A stretch of 64,000 nucleotides of DNA from Limnanthes douglasii subsp. nivea (Eukaryota > Streptophyta > Magnoliopsida > Brassicales > Limnanthaceae), in assembly GCA_036936605.1 (NCBI GenBank), contig JAUPFV010000001.1, forward strand, positions 120,226,771-120,290,770, given 5' to 3'. Of the stretch, positions 31,967 through 43,019 are shown one piece after another (position 1 is the first letter of the stretch; each line of letters opens with the position of its first letter). The position numbers and the translations under genes were made by a program. Below the pieces are notes generated by a model, which saw nothing but the letters and a program-made list of their open reading frames with translations, searched no databases and had not been told where the DNA came from.

Positions 31967-34792
31967 ATGAGAAAGAAACCGATAACCAAAAAGTCGAAGG
32001 CCATTCTTCCCAAAACACCAGAATTCTCTGATACTAACAGTAACATGGTGTTCGGATCTTACGATTATTTTTGTATAACGCAAAGAGCTGAAGAATATCA
32101 AAGAGCAGGGTTAATTCGAAGTGGTCCAATTGGAACTACAACTGAGACATTATATTACGATAATTTCGATTCTACCAAAGCCTCAAAGCTTTCTCCTTCT
32201 CCCAGAATCGATAAACAAATGTCATCTAGAATCTCAGGCCCTAAAACACCTCGAACTTCCTCAACTTAAAGAAACGTTTCTCCTCTGAAATTGAAAGAAA
32301 ATAAGTCTTTCTCAGAAAAATATTCTTTAACCAAACCAAGAAAGACCTTCATCGCCAAAGGAGACTAATCAGCAATAATCCGAACTCCCTCTCCTTCGAA
32401 AACCACTACGAACGATCCTCCTCAGAGAGAAATGATGGAAGAGGCATTTTGAACTGCTAACCCTCTTATAGAAACAATTATTTCAACTTCTCAAGACCCT
32501 CGAGAAGAAACTTCCAAAGCCAACGAAGCTGATTCGGAGGATACAAAAACCGATACTGAAGCTGAATCTCAAGAAGAGGCTCACATCTACTCCATTTCTG
32601 AGGAGGAACTATAAAAAATGGGCGGAATCTAAGAAACCTCGAAAGCAAGTATATTATCACCTTGAATAAGGTTCGATATATATACTACAGAGAAAGTCAA
32701 GCCTCTTCCCTTAAGAAGCAATGGGGAATGGGGAAAAAAATAACCCTTCGACTGCCAAAAGAAGGAGAAACTCCCCTCAACTGCAAGGATGATGAACTAG
32801 TGGCATACCCAAAAATCATCAACTAGGGTCTTCGATTTCCACTAGATCTGATGATCGTAGAGTACTTCAAAGTCCTCAGTTTGTGCCCTACCCAGGTGAC
32901 ACCGAATCAATCGTTCACCCTCATGTCGATAATCATGACATCTCGCTTATCCAAAATACCGATCAACATTAAATACTTCATTTCGCTGACTCAGCTTTCA
33001 AAAGGTCCAAAGCTTCCATTATATTACCTCACATTGATGGATGACCTCAAGATCATCGACGATCTTCTGGAGGATGATATATTCTTGAAACTAAGATTTG
33101 TTTTTATATCTGGGGCTTGGGAAAATGGCAAGGCAATTTCCGAAGACAATCCTTCGAAATTAACTCTCGCTCGGAGAAGCAATCGTAAGTTCCTCAAAAT
33201 TTTACATTTTAATACAGTTTTTTTATCTTTAACATTTTATCACGTTGGCTTGTACTAGAAATTTTGAAGCGCTACTCAACACGTCAAGAAACTGCTAAAG
33301 ATGTATTCCTAAAACTTGTTGCCTGACTGAAAATGAATGGAATAACACATTTTATACTGCCTTTCAACCCATCAATTTCCTCCAATGCCACATGTTTTCG
33401 ATCAAAGAAGGAGGGCTGCCTCCTAAAGATTTATTTTCCGATCCAGATCCGAAGCTCGTATGTGAAAGAATACCCCAACCCGGATAGCCATATGCCGAAA
33501 AGCAAGAAGGAAAAGATCACCAAAGAAAAGAAAGGCAAAAAAGCAGTTAGCACATTTGGTACTAACCCTTCCACGCCCTCGATACCAAAGCGTCAAAAAC
33601 GCAAAGTTGCAGAACAACCTCTTTCACCCATCAAAGAGGGAAAAGCTCAAGAAACCTCGTTGAAAAAAATGAAATATCTTACGATTCCTTCGGAAAGAAA
33701 AAGAAACAGAGGAAAATCACTTTGTATAATTTGGTTGATGAAAACGAAGACGATGCTGCTGAAAACCAACAACGCCCCCCAAATCCTTTGACCGAAGATC
33801 ATTTCAACAAAGACAATCCTGTGATTCTCATTGATGACAATTCGCCCACCGTTTATCATGCTCCTACAAGCTTCGACCCAAATATGTTTATCAACTTTGA
33901 GAACATAGAAGTGCTTGCTGGCCAAGAGGACCCAGTTATTCAAGTCATCCAAAATCACATGCTTGATTTTGGGAGGCCTACTCCAGACAAAGATCTTTCA
34001 GAAGTTACTCGTTCTTAAGAACTTGTCACATCTCTGGATATGATTCAAAAACCTACTACATCGGAATTTTGTAGCCCTCCTCCAAATCTTGCAATTTCTA
34101 TCACTTTTCAACCATTTTCCGATCTTAGCGCTGCTACAAAAACTCTTGCCTCTCAAATTGAAGCCTCTAAGGACCATCTCAAACAGTTGGCCAAAGATAT
34201 GGTTTACTATAAGGAATCTTACGAGGCTGAAAAAAAATTCAGAGAGACTCTACACAACAAAGTAACCAAACAGTTTTATGGTTATGAGATAGCTAGATCC
34301 GAGCTGATAAAAGGTGCTCTCTGTATAAATGATCATCTTTGAATCAAGCATATGGTCGACACAAAACTGCTGACAAAGTCTCATGAAGAAAAAATAAAGA
34401 AACTCAAAACCGAGCATGTTGCTGAATTGAACATCGAAAAATCCAACTCTACCACACTTCAAAATTATCTAACTCTTTGTGAAGCAAAAAATAAAGAGTT
34501 GCCCGATGAAATAGAGAAGCTGAAGAAAAATTTCGAAGCAGAAAAAGCTGCTGCTGTAACTACTGCCGAAGCCGAGCTTTCAAAGAATATGCAAACAACG
34601 ATTCAGGTCGGAAAAGAAGATGAAACCATCCTTCTTCTTCGAGAACTCCATTCTGCCTATCCAAAAATCAATCTTACAAATTTTTGGAACGATATTCCTG
34701 AAGAAAAATGTCCAAGTGAGGTTTTCGACCCTGTTCCCAGCGCATCCTCTTTAGAGGACGAGTCATCCGAAGAAGAAGAATCGTCTGACTAA
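31967..34792 (+). pseudogene. E4 antisense ORF (aORF) with intron, few breaks
   Basis: ATG 31967. N-terminal part is Ser/Lys/Pro-rich and includes MVFGSYDYFCITQRAEEYQ, comparable to the E2 start block. After stops near 32270-32630 comes the conserved middle (32851-33180): IVEYFKVLSLCPTQ, IIMTSRLSKIPINIKYF, LPLYYLTLMDDLKIIDDLL and FVFISGAWENGK. A GT-AG intron (33185-33258, 74 bp) rejoins LKRYSTRQETAK. Then a basic stretch with nuclear-signal-like runs (PKSKKEKITKEKKGKK, about 33490-33540), an acidic segment, a coiled coil (34130-34620), then LLLRELHSAYPK and the acidic end LEDESSEEEESSD. It is the least damaged aORF here, but still has stops and frameshifts. Function unknown; a chromatin- or DNA-binding role would be a guess. 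Confidence 0.8.
33185..33258 (+). other. Intron in the E4 aORF
   Basis: Donor AATC|GTAAGT, acceptor GTACTAG|, 74 bp, T-rich. Same protein position as in E2 and E3, after the GAWENGK block. Confidence 0.7.
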
Positions 34793-35374
34793 TTGGCTAG
34801 CTACCTTTTCAGTTTTTTGTCTTTGTCTTATCAGAATATTCCTTTTTGTATTGTAACAATTTGATCTGAATGACAAAGAGTTCTTCCTTTTTATGTTACC
34901 ATTCTCTTGCATATTATTCGATGCTAAATACAAAATAATTGCACAATCTTAATAATATAAACTTACCACTTTAAATACCTTAATAAAAATTAACAAGTAT
35001 CATATAATATCTTCTTCAAAAAGATATGAATGTGTTATTAAGCTTGATTAGCTCATCAAAATTCTCAGTGAGTTTTTAAACATTCACTTCGAAATATCAA
35101 ATGTAAAGTGGTTATAAAACATGGTATCTCTTCGAAAATTGTCATAAACACTTCAGAATATTCTACCCTTAACTAATCTCAAAGGTGATAAATCTTGATG
35201 ATTTGTTAAGATAGTATCCAAATAAATGTAAAACAACCATTGTCCAAAAAATGAGCTTAATTGATAAAGTTGAATATGTACATGTACATGACGCCTCATT
35301 AAAACCTTCGTGGGCCAACAGGGTAGGAAAGAGTGCGCCATTCAAAACAAAAATTCCAAAGTACAAAAACGTGT
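34793..35374. other. Non-coding stretch between convergent aORF and pol of E4
   Basis: 582 bases without coding sign, AT-rich, holding the conserved post-pol motif at 35340-35293 (minus): GCGCACTCTTTC, then CTACCCTG, then GAAGGTTTTAATGAGG. Confidence 0.65.
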
Positions 35375-36609
35375 CTACTCCCAATAAAGCTTCAAGGGCT
35401 GAATATTCCATGAATGTTGTAGCATCCTTCCCTCGAAATCACAAAGACGATAAAACCCCGACTTAATTCTTTCAACAACTGTATAAGGCCCTTCCCAATT
35501 TGGAGCCATTTTTCCCAGGCTCTTTTCCTTTGTGTGTAGGAAAACTTTACGCAACACTTTATCACCTTCTTTAAATTCTCTTCTTTTCAGCTTTGAATCA
35601 TATCTACTTCTCATAAGAGTTTGATAATGTATTGTATTAAAATAAGCTCAAACCCTTTTTTCCTCAATCAAATCCACATTTCCCTTCGAATTTCATCATT
35701 AAATCTTTCAGAATATTGAGATATTCTAAAGATGACATCGTAGATTCAATAGGGCTAACTGCATCCATACCATATGCTAAAGCAAAAGGAGTCTCTTTTG
35801 TAGTCTCTATTGGAGTTGTTCGATAAGCCCAAAGCACCTCTTGCAATTAATTTGGCCATTTTCCTGCTGTCCCTGATAGATTCTTATTCAAGCCATCTAA
35901 AATCGTTCTATTTGTCACTTCCACTTGTCCATTAGCTTGAGGATGAAAGAGCGTCGAAAAACATTGCTGAATCCCTTTAGAAGTACAGAATACAGCCATT
36001 TCCCTATTATTAAATTGAGGGCCATTATCTGTTGTAATTCTCCGAGAAACCCCAAAACGACAACATATATTATTTATAATAAATTTGTTGACATCCTTTA
36101 CTTTTGTGCCTGATAGCGGTTCTGCTTCTGCCCACTTCGTAAAATAATCCACCGCCACAATTATCATTTGCCGTCCCCCAGAGGCTATTGGCAAAGGTCC
36201 CACCAAATCAATTCCCCATCTATCAAATGGTATCGCCTCAGATATAAACATAAGCGGTACTTCTGTTCTGTGAATAGCATTAGCAAACCTCTGACAAGTA
36301 TCACAACCTCGGACTAAATTCTTAGCATCGTGCATGATTGTAGACCAGTAAAACCCTGCAAGTAAAAAATCTACGCGATAAAGCTTTAAACCCACAATGA
36401 GTTGACCTTTCACCATCATGCAATTCTGGCAATACTACTTGTGATTTTTGCTTGCCTAAGTATCGTAGTAATGGTCTGCTTAATGCCTTTTTATATAAAA
36501 TTCCATCCAGAACTATACATCCGAAGTCTTTACCCCTTAAAGTTTTAGCCAATTGAGAATCATGTGGAAATAATCCTTGGGTCAAAAAATTAAGGATATC
36601 CAATCGCAA
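35375..36609 (-). pseudogene. pol: E4 integrase, catalytic residues intact but frame broken
   Basis: Integrates the element cDNA in the family. The minus-strand frame shows the HHCC zinc-binding part HDGERSTHCG and CDTCQRF (about 36420-36290). The core follows with WGIDLVGPLP (first Asp), ITTDNGPQFNN (second Asp, codon 36027-36029) and GQVEVTNR (Glu). The C-terminal barrel includes KEGDKVLRKVFLHTKEKSLG and ends LKLYWE at 35375. Frame changes occur near 36400 (between the two halves of the zinc domain), at 35847 and around 35640. This is the best-preserved integrase core in the window; E2 and E3 have lost the second Asp. Confidence 0.88.
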
Positions 36610-37560
36610 TCACGTTGGCTTTCATCAGTGGCAAAAAATTCTTCCATAATTTCATATTGGCCAGATTGAGTAACAATTCAGGATTTTCTTGTAGTAAAAT
36701 CCAAGGGTATTCTTCCTTATAAATAACATTTTCTAAAGAATCATCCACCATGTTACTTCCTCGCCTGATATATTCCATAACTACATTGTCAAACAGAAGC
36801 ATTAAATTCCGAAGTTCCCGAAGATATAAAATCAAACGATCCTTCCTTGCTTCGTAAAATCCAGATACTTGATTTTCCAATAAATGAGAATCCATTTCGA
36901 GACGTACTGAAGTCGCCCCACAAATGTTTGCCAATCTCAAACCCGCCAAAGCAGCTTCGTACTCAGCTTCATTGTTTGACGCATGAAAACCAAATTTAAT
37001 TGATTGGACCATTGTTTCCCCCGTCAGAGCTATCAATTGAACCCCAACACTGCACCCTCAAATACTGGACCCTCTATATGTTCGAACAATCCACCTCGAA
37101 TCTACAGGCAAAACTTTTATTCTTTCTTCCTCATCCGATCTACTTGAGTGGAACTCAACAAAAAATCAGCCAATGCTTGTGCCTTGATCGTTGTTCGAGG
37201 TGTAAATAAAATATCGTAGTCCCCTAACTCCATTGACCATATGGTCATCCTTCCCGAAATATCAGGTCGTTGCAATACATTTTTTAAGGGGAATGAAGTT
37301 CAGACTTCTATAGTATAAGCTTGAAAATATGGACGTATCTTCCTAGCAGCAATCACCAATGCTAAAGCTAGCTTCTCCAACTTCATATACCTCTTTTCTG
37401 CTGCCACGAGACTTTTACTAACGTAATACACCGGCTTCTGAATTCCTAAATCTTCACTAATTAACACTGCTGAGTGAAAAATCCGATACGATGATGTACA
37501 AGAATAATTTCTCCCCAATTCGAGGCTTTGTTAATACTTCTGGTGATGACACCAAATTTT
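36590..37560 (-). pseudogene. pol: E4 RNase H and second RNase H-like domain
   Basis: The RT-linked RNase H is recognisable as KPVYYVSKSLVAAEKRYMKLEKLALALVIAARK (here cited by its ends, 37445-37345) with a degraded start. After the connection (about 37290-37180) comes the second RNase H-like domain, an open frame at 37036-36590. That frame has FGFHASNNEAEYEAALAGLRLA, with the conserved Asn-Asn-x-Ala-Glu-Tyr, and VRLEMDSHLLENQVSG, where the usual SDSQL reads MDSHL. The second domain is a hallmark of Tat-lineage elements. Confidence 0.8.
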
Positions 37561-38440
37561 TAATGTTTGTAAACGCTGCTTAGCATTCCAACGTCCATTC
37601 AAACCTGTTAAGTCCTCGTAACACTTGAACGAAAGGAAATAATTTATCAGAGAATCATGAAATAAATCGATTAAGTGCTGCTAACCTTTCTGTCAATATC
37701 TGCACTTCTTTAACTGATCGAGGTGAATTTATTGTTATCAAAGCTTTTAACTGTTCTGGGTCAGCTTCTACTCCTTTTTTACTAATAATAAAACCCAAAA
37801 CTTCCTCGATCGAACTCCGAAGGTACACTTTTCAGGATTTAACTTCAACCCGATCGCTCTTAGATTCAAAAAAGCTTCCTCTAGATCATCAAGATGCACT
37901 TCGTCCCTTGAACTTTTCACTACCATATCGTCTATATATACCTCCATATTTCTTCCGATCTGCGGAGCAAAAGCTTTATTCATTAATCTTTGATAAGTGG
38001 CTCCAGTATTATTCAGTCCGAAGGGCATCACTCTATAACAATGTATATCTCTATCAGTTATAAAAGTCGTGCACTATTAATCCTTCGAATCCATCCGGAT
38101 CTTATTATACCATGCGAAAGCATCTATAAAAGTCAAAGTTTTATTACCTGAAGTGGAATCAATCAACTGATCTATTCAAGGAACAGAAAATGGATCTTTG
38201 GGGCAAACTCTATTCAAATCTGTAAAATCCACACACATCCTCCATTTCCCATTCTTCTTTTTTGAATCACCGGTTTGACCTTTAGATTTATGGCCAAGCT
38301 GTGCCAAATTACTTCAATAGGTACTCCTGTTACATCTTTAGTCTTGCAAGCGAAGACATCCAAATTCTGAGATAAAAAATCAAGCAGTTGTCGACGTAGA
38401 TAAGTGGTCAATAATCCGAAGCACTTTTCCTAACGAAAAA
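37561..38440 (-). pseudogene. pol: E4 reverse transcriptase with internal deletion
   Basis: N-terminal part DFLSQNLDVFACKTKDVTG (38390-38320) passes through VKPVIQK directly into a shifted reading of KKNGKWRMCVDFTDLN near 38270-38210. About 40-50 residues (fingers, matching AFSKEK to NPVLV of E2) are missing. The palm continues to MPFGLNNTGATYQRLMNKAF and the intact YIDDMVVKS (37930). It then reaches LGFIISKK-like sequence after a frameshift near 37800. The deletion removes a conserved block, so the enzyme from this copy cannot be active even apart from the frameshifts. Confidence 0.87.
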
Positions 38441-38497
38441 GTGAACTCCTCTATTTCTTCACTCACTGTTAAAGACCCCGGGGTTTTGCTCAGATCG

Positions 38498-39199
38498 TCA
38501 ACCCTTTCTTCCAAATCCGAGGGGACCCTCTCTAACTGCTATTCTCGCATCAAATCTCCACTGCTGTATCCTCAGACCCAAAACGCGTGGCATAGCATTC
38601 TCTGGCAACCTTTGATCACCTCGAACCACTCCAACTCTGTCTCCAACCACATACTTAAAGCATTGATAAACTGTTGAAACTACCCCATACATTCTTGAAG
38701 GCCATGATCTTCCAAAAATAGCATTATAACTTGTGGGACAGTCTACCACCACAAAAAGTACCTGAATCTTTTTCTTGAATGACCCTTTTCCCAAACTAAC
38801 TTGTCCCTCAAATTCTCCAGCAACACGAGCTGTTACACCCATGAATCCGATAATTGTACGATCTGATTGAGTAATTCGAGGTGCGTTTATCATCCTATCA
38901 TAGGTGGACTTAAAAAGGACATTAGCAGAACTACCAGTGTCAATCAGCACATGTCAAATTTCGATGCCAGCCACCTCAGCTCCAATTACCACAGTATCCT
39001 CATGTGGTCCTGCAGTCCCTCTCAAATCATCTTCATCAAACAAAATGAAGGGAATATCTTTCTTTCCATAAAAAATTGTTGACATCCTCCCTTCAATTTG
39101 AGTTGTCAAATTGATAATATGCCTTTTCCTCGAACAGTCTAAATTTCCAGTCATCAAATCGCCCCCAAAAATTGCCAACGATTCCAAAAACTTGCACAA
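38498..39199 (-). pseudogene. pol: E4 aspartic protease, active-site loop intact
   Basis: MLIDTGSSANVLFKSTYDR (38950-38895) has the canonical DTGSS. Then come IIGFMGVTARVAGEFEGQ, LGKGSFKKKIQVLFVVVD and SYNAIFGRSWPSRMYGVVS. One stop or frame change lies near 38951-38953, between VEVAGIEI and MLIDTG. It processes Gag-Pol in the family. This is the only copy in the window that keeps the catalytic triplet. Confidence 0.85.
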
Positions 39200-41030
39200 T
39201 TCGCGATCATAGAAACAACCTCAACATGCTCCTCGACTGCCATCAGAAGCAAACTGTTTGGATCCTTTTCAACATATTCATTAGAAGCATCAAATGACTT
39301 AATCTCTGAATCCATATCTATCAAATTCTCAGCTGGCGGTGCAGCCTTCGAAGTTGATGCACCATTATTCTTCGATGGACTCTCATTTGACTTCGCATAA
39401 GTCAGGAGCTTTCCATTCTCAATCAAATATTGGATTTATTTTTTCAAAGAAATACAATCATTTGTATCATGCCCAATATCATCATGATACATATAAAATT
39501 TATTATTCATTTCTTCCCTCGGTCTCCTGATAGGAGCTGGTTTCCTAAAGTTCACAGAATTTTTAGCTTTATCCCAAATGACAGAAACACTCTCTGTCAA
39601 ATCAGCATAGTACTCTGGCCTGACCCATGTATTTGGCCTAGGCCTGTTGTAATTGTTAGATGAAGTGTGGTTCGAATAGCCACCACACCGAGGAGGCAAA
39701 TTGTTGTTCTTCGGCCTCGAGTGCTGATTATTCCCATTACCATTGTTATTTCCATTCGAGGACTGCCCCTGATTATTGGCTGCCTGACCTGAATTTTTCG
39801 GAGTATTAGCTGGTCCACCTTGGACTGTGCTAGACTCATCAACGCTCCAAAAGTCAAGGCCCTTCTCTTTTTCGTCTCATTAGCCATACCCCTTGACAAT
39901 AAACCCTGGCAAAAAATTGCCATTGCCATATTTTCTTCACAGTTGTCCAAACTAGCCTTGGTCAACACAAATCTCTTGGTATAGTCTTTCAATTTTTCTC
40001 TCGGTGCCTGCTTGCACTGAATAATTGTATCACCATTGGCTCTCATCTCTTTGCTTCCCATGACCTGCCTTTGAAAAGCAGTATAAAAATCCATAAAAGT
40101 TGATATGGACCCCCTTAGAATCTTGTTGTATTATTTGAGAGTTGTTCCTTTAAAAGTTTGAGAAAAAGCACGACACAAAAGCCGGTCTTCATCCTCGAAA
40201 TTCATCATATAATTTTTGAATTGTTGGATGTGATCATTAAGATCTTGCATCCTATCAAAAATTTTCAACCTTCGAAATATCAAAATGCTTCGGAAGCGTC
40301 ATGGAACGAATTTCATCTGTTAATGGAGAATTTCTCCAATCAACGCCTTGAACGAATTGGTCATTGGTTTCCATTGTGACATATAAATTCCTATCAGTTT
40401 CAACATACTGATTCGAAGGATGTCCTTCATGCCAAGTTGATCGAGGAGCATTCTTAGACTTGCTCTCCTTTTTATACCTCCTCGAATAATATCTTTCTGA
40501 TTCCCCTTTCGAAGAACCTCTATGCCTTTTAAATCCCGAGGCTGAACTTTCTACTTCCTCATCACTAAAATGTATCAACTTTTGTTTATCTTTTTTTCTC
40601 CTTTCCAGATGAATATCGCTCTTTAGGAGACACAAAGCGTGTTTTTTATGCTCGGGCTTAGCATGTCTATCATCAAAAGATCGATCTAATTGACCTTCCA
40701 ATCGATTTTTTCCATTTCGTGTCTAACTTCAGATCTGATTGTAGCAAAACGTATCTCTTGCTCCATTTGTTCATATTTCCATTCAAAGCATTGATTTTAT
40801 CTAGAAGTTAATTCATTCTTGTCTCAACATCAAATCGAACTTGGATCGGAGACGATCCATCAGTTCTATTCCCATCAGTCCCATTCTTTTGCAAATCATC
40901 TCTCACAGTTTCTATTGCCGATTGAAGCGTAAGATTGTTATTTTAAGGATTCATCTTATGAATTTTAGTCAAAGAATACCAATGAATAGTATCATTTTCG
41001 AACATAATAGGCTACTGATTTTTCTTATTC
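39154..41030 (-). pseudogene. gag: E4 gag and gag-protease linker
   Basis: The basic N-terminal region (40701 onward, SRRYKKESKSKN) leads to the capsid-like block DWRNSPLTDEIRSMTLPKHF. After a frameshift near 40255 comes FKNYMMNFEDEDRLLCRAFSQ and, in frame 40094-39597, FQRQVMGSKEMRANGDTI. Next is an Asn/Gly-rich segment and the knuckle FYMYHDDIGHDTNDC (39510-39460). The sequence immediately inside the LTR (41056-41035, minus) reads TAAATTAGTGACTCC, the likely primer-binding area, different from that of E1 and E3. Confidence 0.82.
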
Positions 41031-41056
41031 AGTCCCTAGTGGAGTCACTAATTTAA

Positions 41057-41412
41057 TGATGTTTGATTTTGCTTTAGTAATTTCCTAAGGAAAAATTCTA
41101 GAGAGATAAAATGCTTAAGAGTTTTTAGAGAGAGACAACACAAGTACAAATGAGTTTCAAAGTAAAAGTGTTCAACTCTTTTATTTTAATAGTCTGGTCC
41201 TTTATATAGAGGAGCCAAGACTTAGTCTTAAACTGAATCGGTTACAAAAATGGACTAATTTCTATTCAGTCTTTACAAATTATACAAAGTTACAGTTGTC
41301 TCCTAAATTTTACGTCATTCACAAATCAAGGAGAAAACTTACGCTAATTACAATTAAGTCCCCGAATTTACATTATTTAAAAATTAATCCTTAAAAACCT
41401 ATTTCCATATCA
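41057..41412 (-). repeat. 5' LTR of E4 (right)
   Basis: 356 bp, TG to CA. TATA-type box on the minus strand at 41208-41201. Followed by AACAC (41413-41417), the right copy of the target duplication. Confidence 0.93.
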
Positions 41413-41417
41413 AACAC

Positions 41418-42270
41418 ATTATGGTTATAAGGTTTTAACTAGAAGAGTCCTACTAGCAGGATATTATTGGCCTACCATCATGTCAGATGCTAAAATTCTG
41501 GTGAAGAGATGTGATCCTTGTCAAAGATATGGACATGACATTCACGTGCTAATAGTCCCCATGGAATCAATATCTAAACTTATACCATTTTTCATACTAT
41601 AATTGTGGTAATAGATTACTTCTCTAAATGGATAGAGGTTGTACCTTTGTCAGGCACAACTTCTAAGCCAGTCATTAAATTTATTCTCTCTAACATATAA
41701 TGTTGATTCATAATTCCTACACGCATCACTACGAATAATAGGCCTCAGTTTAACAACAAGGACATGGATACTTTTTTTGCATCTAGAGGAGTTCAACATT
41801 TTTTTTCTTCTCCTTTTCATCCATAAGCCAATGGGAAAGTTGAAGTAGTGAATCAGACAATTCTATTAGGTTTAAAAAAGAATTTAAAAGGAGTTGCTGG
41901 GAAATGGCCCAATTACTTACAAGAAGTACTATGCGCATACCGAACTACTCCTCATATATCCACATAAGAGTCTTCGTTTGCTTTAATTTATGGGATGGAT
42001 GCAATTATGCCTATAGAAGCAAATCTCCCTTCCTTCAGGGTTTTAAATTATTCTGAAAACGAAGAGTTTTTCAAGTTGGAGACAAAGTGTTGAGAAACGT
42101 ATATCTGCACACCAAGGAAAAACATTTCGGAAATTTATTCCCAAGTGGGAAGGACCATACATCGTATTTGAAAGAGTTAAGCAAGGAACATACAAACTCC
42201 AAGACAAAGAAGGCAATTTGTTGAAGCATCCTTAGAATGTTGGACATCTCAGGTTATACTTAGAGTAAGA
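41418..42270 (+). pseudogene. pol: E3 pol, second part: rest of integrase
   Basis: Continues the integrase cut at 30986: second His of the zinc motif, then YYWPTIMSDAK, CDPCQRY (41510) and the core. The second catalytic Asp (TTDNGPQF in E4) is Asn here (codon 41734-41736, TTNNRPQF). GKVEVVNQ near 41840 keeps the Glu. The barrel ends VGHLRLYLE at about 42265. Several stops and a deletion near 42060 (SENEEFFKLETKC) are present. The element was probably already unable to integrate, or lost the residue after fixation. Confidence 0.85.
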
Positions 42271-42309
42271 TTATCTTGTAATTTTTTTTTAATGTACTTC
42301 AATGTAAAT

Positions 42310-42362
42310 ATTTGGGGGCATACTCTTTCTTACCCTGGTGGCGCAGGGAGGTTTTAATAAGG
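42310..42362 (+). other. Conserved post-pol motif of E3
   Basis: TTTGGGGGCATACTCTTTC, then TTACCCTGGTGGCGCAGG and GAGGTTTTAATAAGG. Almost identical to the block in E2 (20950-21005), including the preceding AATGTAAATA. Confidence 0.6.
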
Positions 42363-42409
42363 TATCCAGATTTTAATCAATATACAATCCTTTGCATTTA
42401 AAAAAATTA

Positions 42410-42690
42410 TTATTTTGAGTAGACCAAAGGTATTAAAGAATCATTAAACATCTAATAGATTAAAGGCTCATTAAACACCTCATGGATTAAAGGCTCATTA
42501 AACACTTATTTCCCTCAAATGAACCACCTTTAAGAGGATCATAAATAATTAAAGACTCATAAAAAAACTTCGGATTAAAGGCTGATTAAACACTTTTTGC
42601 CCTTAAATGGGTTACCTTTGAGTGGATTAGATGTGTTAAATATTGATTAAACACTTGATGAATTAAAGGATTATTAAATACTTTTTACTT
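42410..42690. repeat. Degenerate 27-bp repeat between E3 pol and aORF
   Basis: Units close to GATTAAAGGCTCATTAAACA recur about nine times with variations. Two neighbouring ones (42459 and 42486) are 27 bases apart and nearly identical. It occupies the convergent gap, as the hairpin repeat does in E2. The following bases to 43020 show no gene. Confidence 0.75.
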
Positions 42691-43019
42691 TTATATAAGT
42701 GATTGATGTACAGATCGGATAAATATAAGATTGATTGAGTGTTTAGTTTCTATAAAGAAAATATGTTTTTATACTCGGATGTTAATGGAAGTATAGAAGA
42801 TGACAAGAGAAAAATACTAAGTGAAAGTTGAAATAATATGAAATACGAATAAGACCATAAAAGAATCTTATCCAGGTTACAAAATTCCTTGCAAACTACA
42901 AGAACTTGAACAACTAGAGTTTAAACGAAAAGAAATCCGATATTAAAACAACAAATTTCCTTGCATGCTCCAAAAACTACCATTTAGAATACCATCATAG
43001 TAAAAAACATTCACTATAT

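Larger units (their letters stand above)
30987..41412 (-). mobile_element. Ty3/gypsy element E4, nested in the E3 integrase
   Basis: 10,426 bp with both LTRs (30987-31344 and 41057-41412), each starting TG and ending CA. The 5-bp target duplication is AACAC (30982-30986 and 41413-41417). Removing the element and one AACAC restores the continuity of E3 integrase coding across the junction. Minus-strand order is LTR, gag, protease, RT, RNase H, second RNase H, integrase, with the aORF on the plus strand (31967-34792) next to the 3' LTR. The two LTRs differ at roughly 8-10 percent of positions by eye, so insertion is old. It belongs to a family separate from E1-E3. RT has an internal deletion and gag a frameshift, so it is not autonomous, though integrase looks intact. 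Confidence 0.96.
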
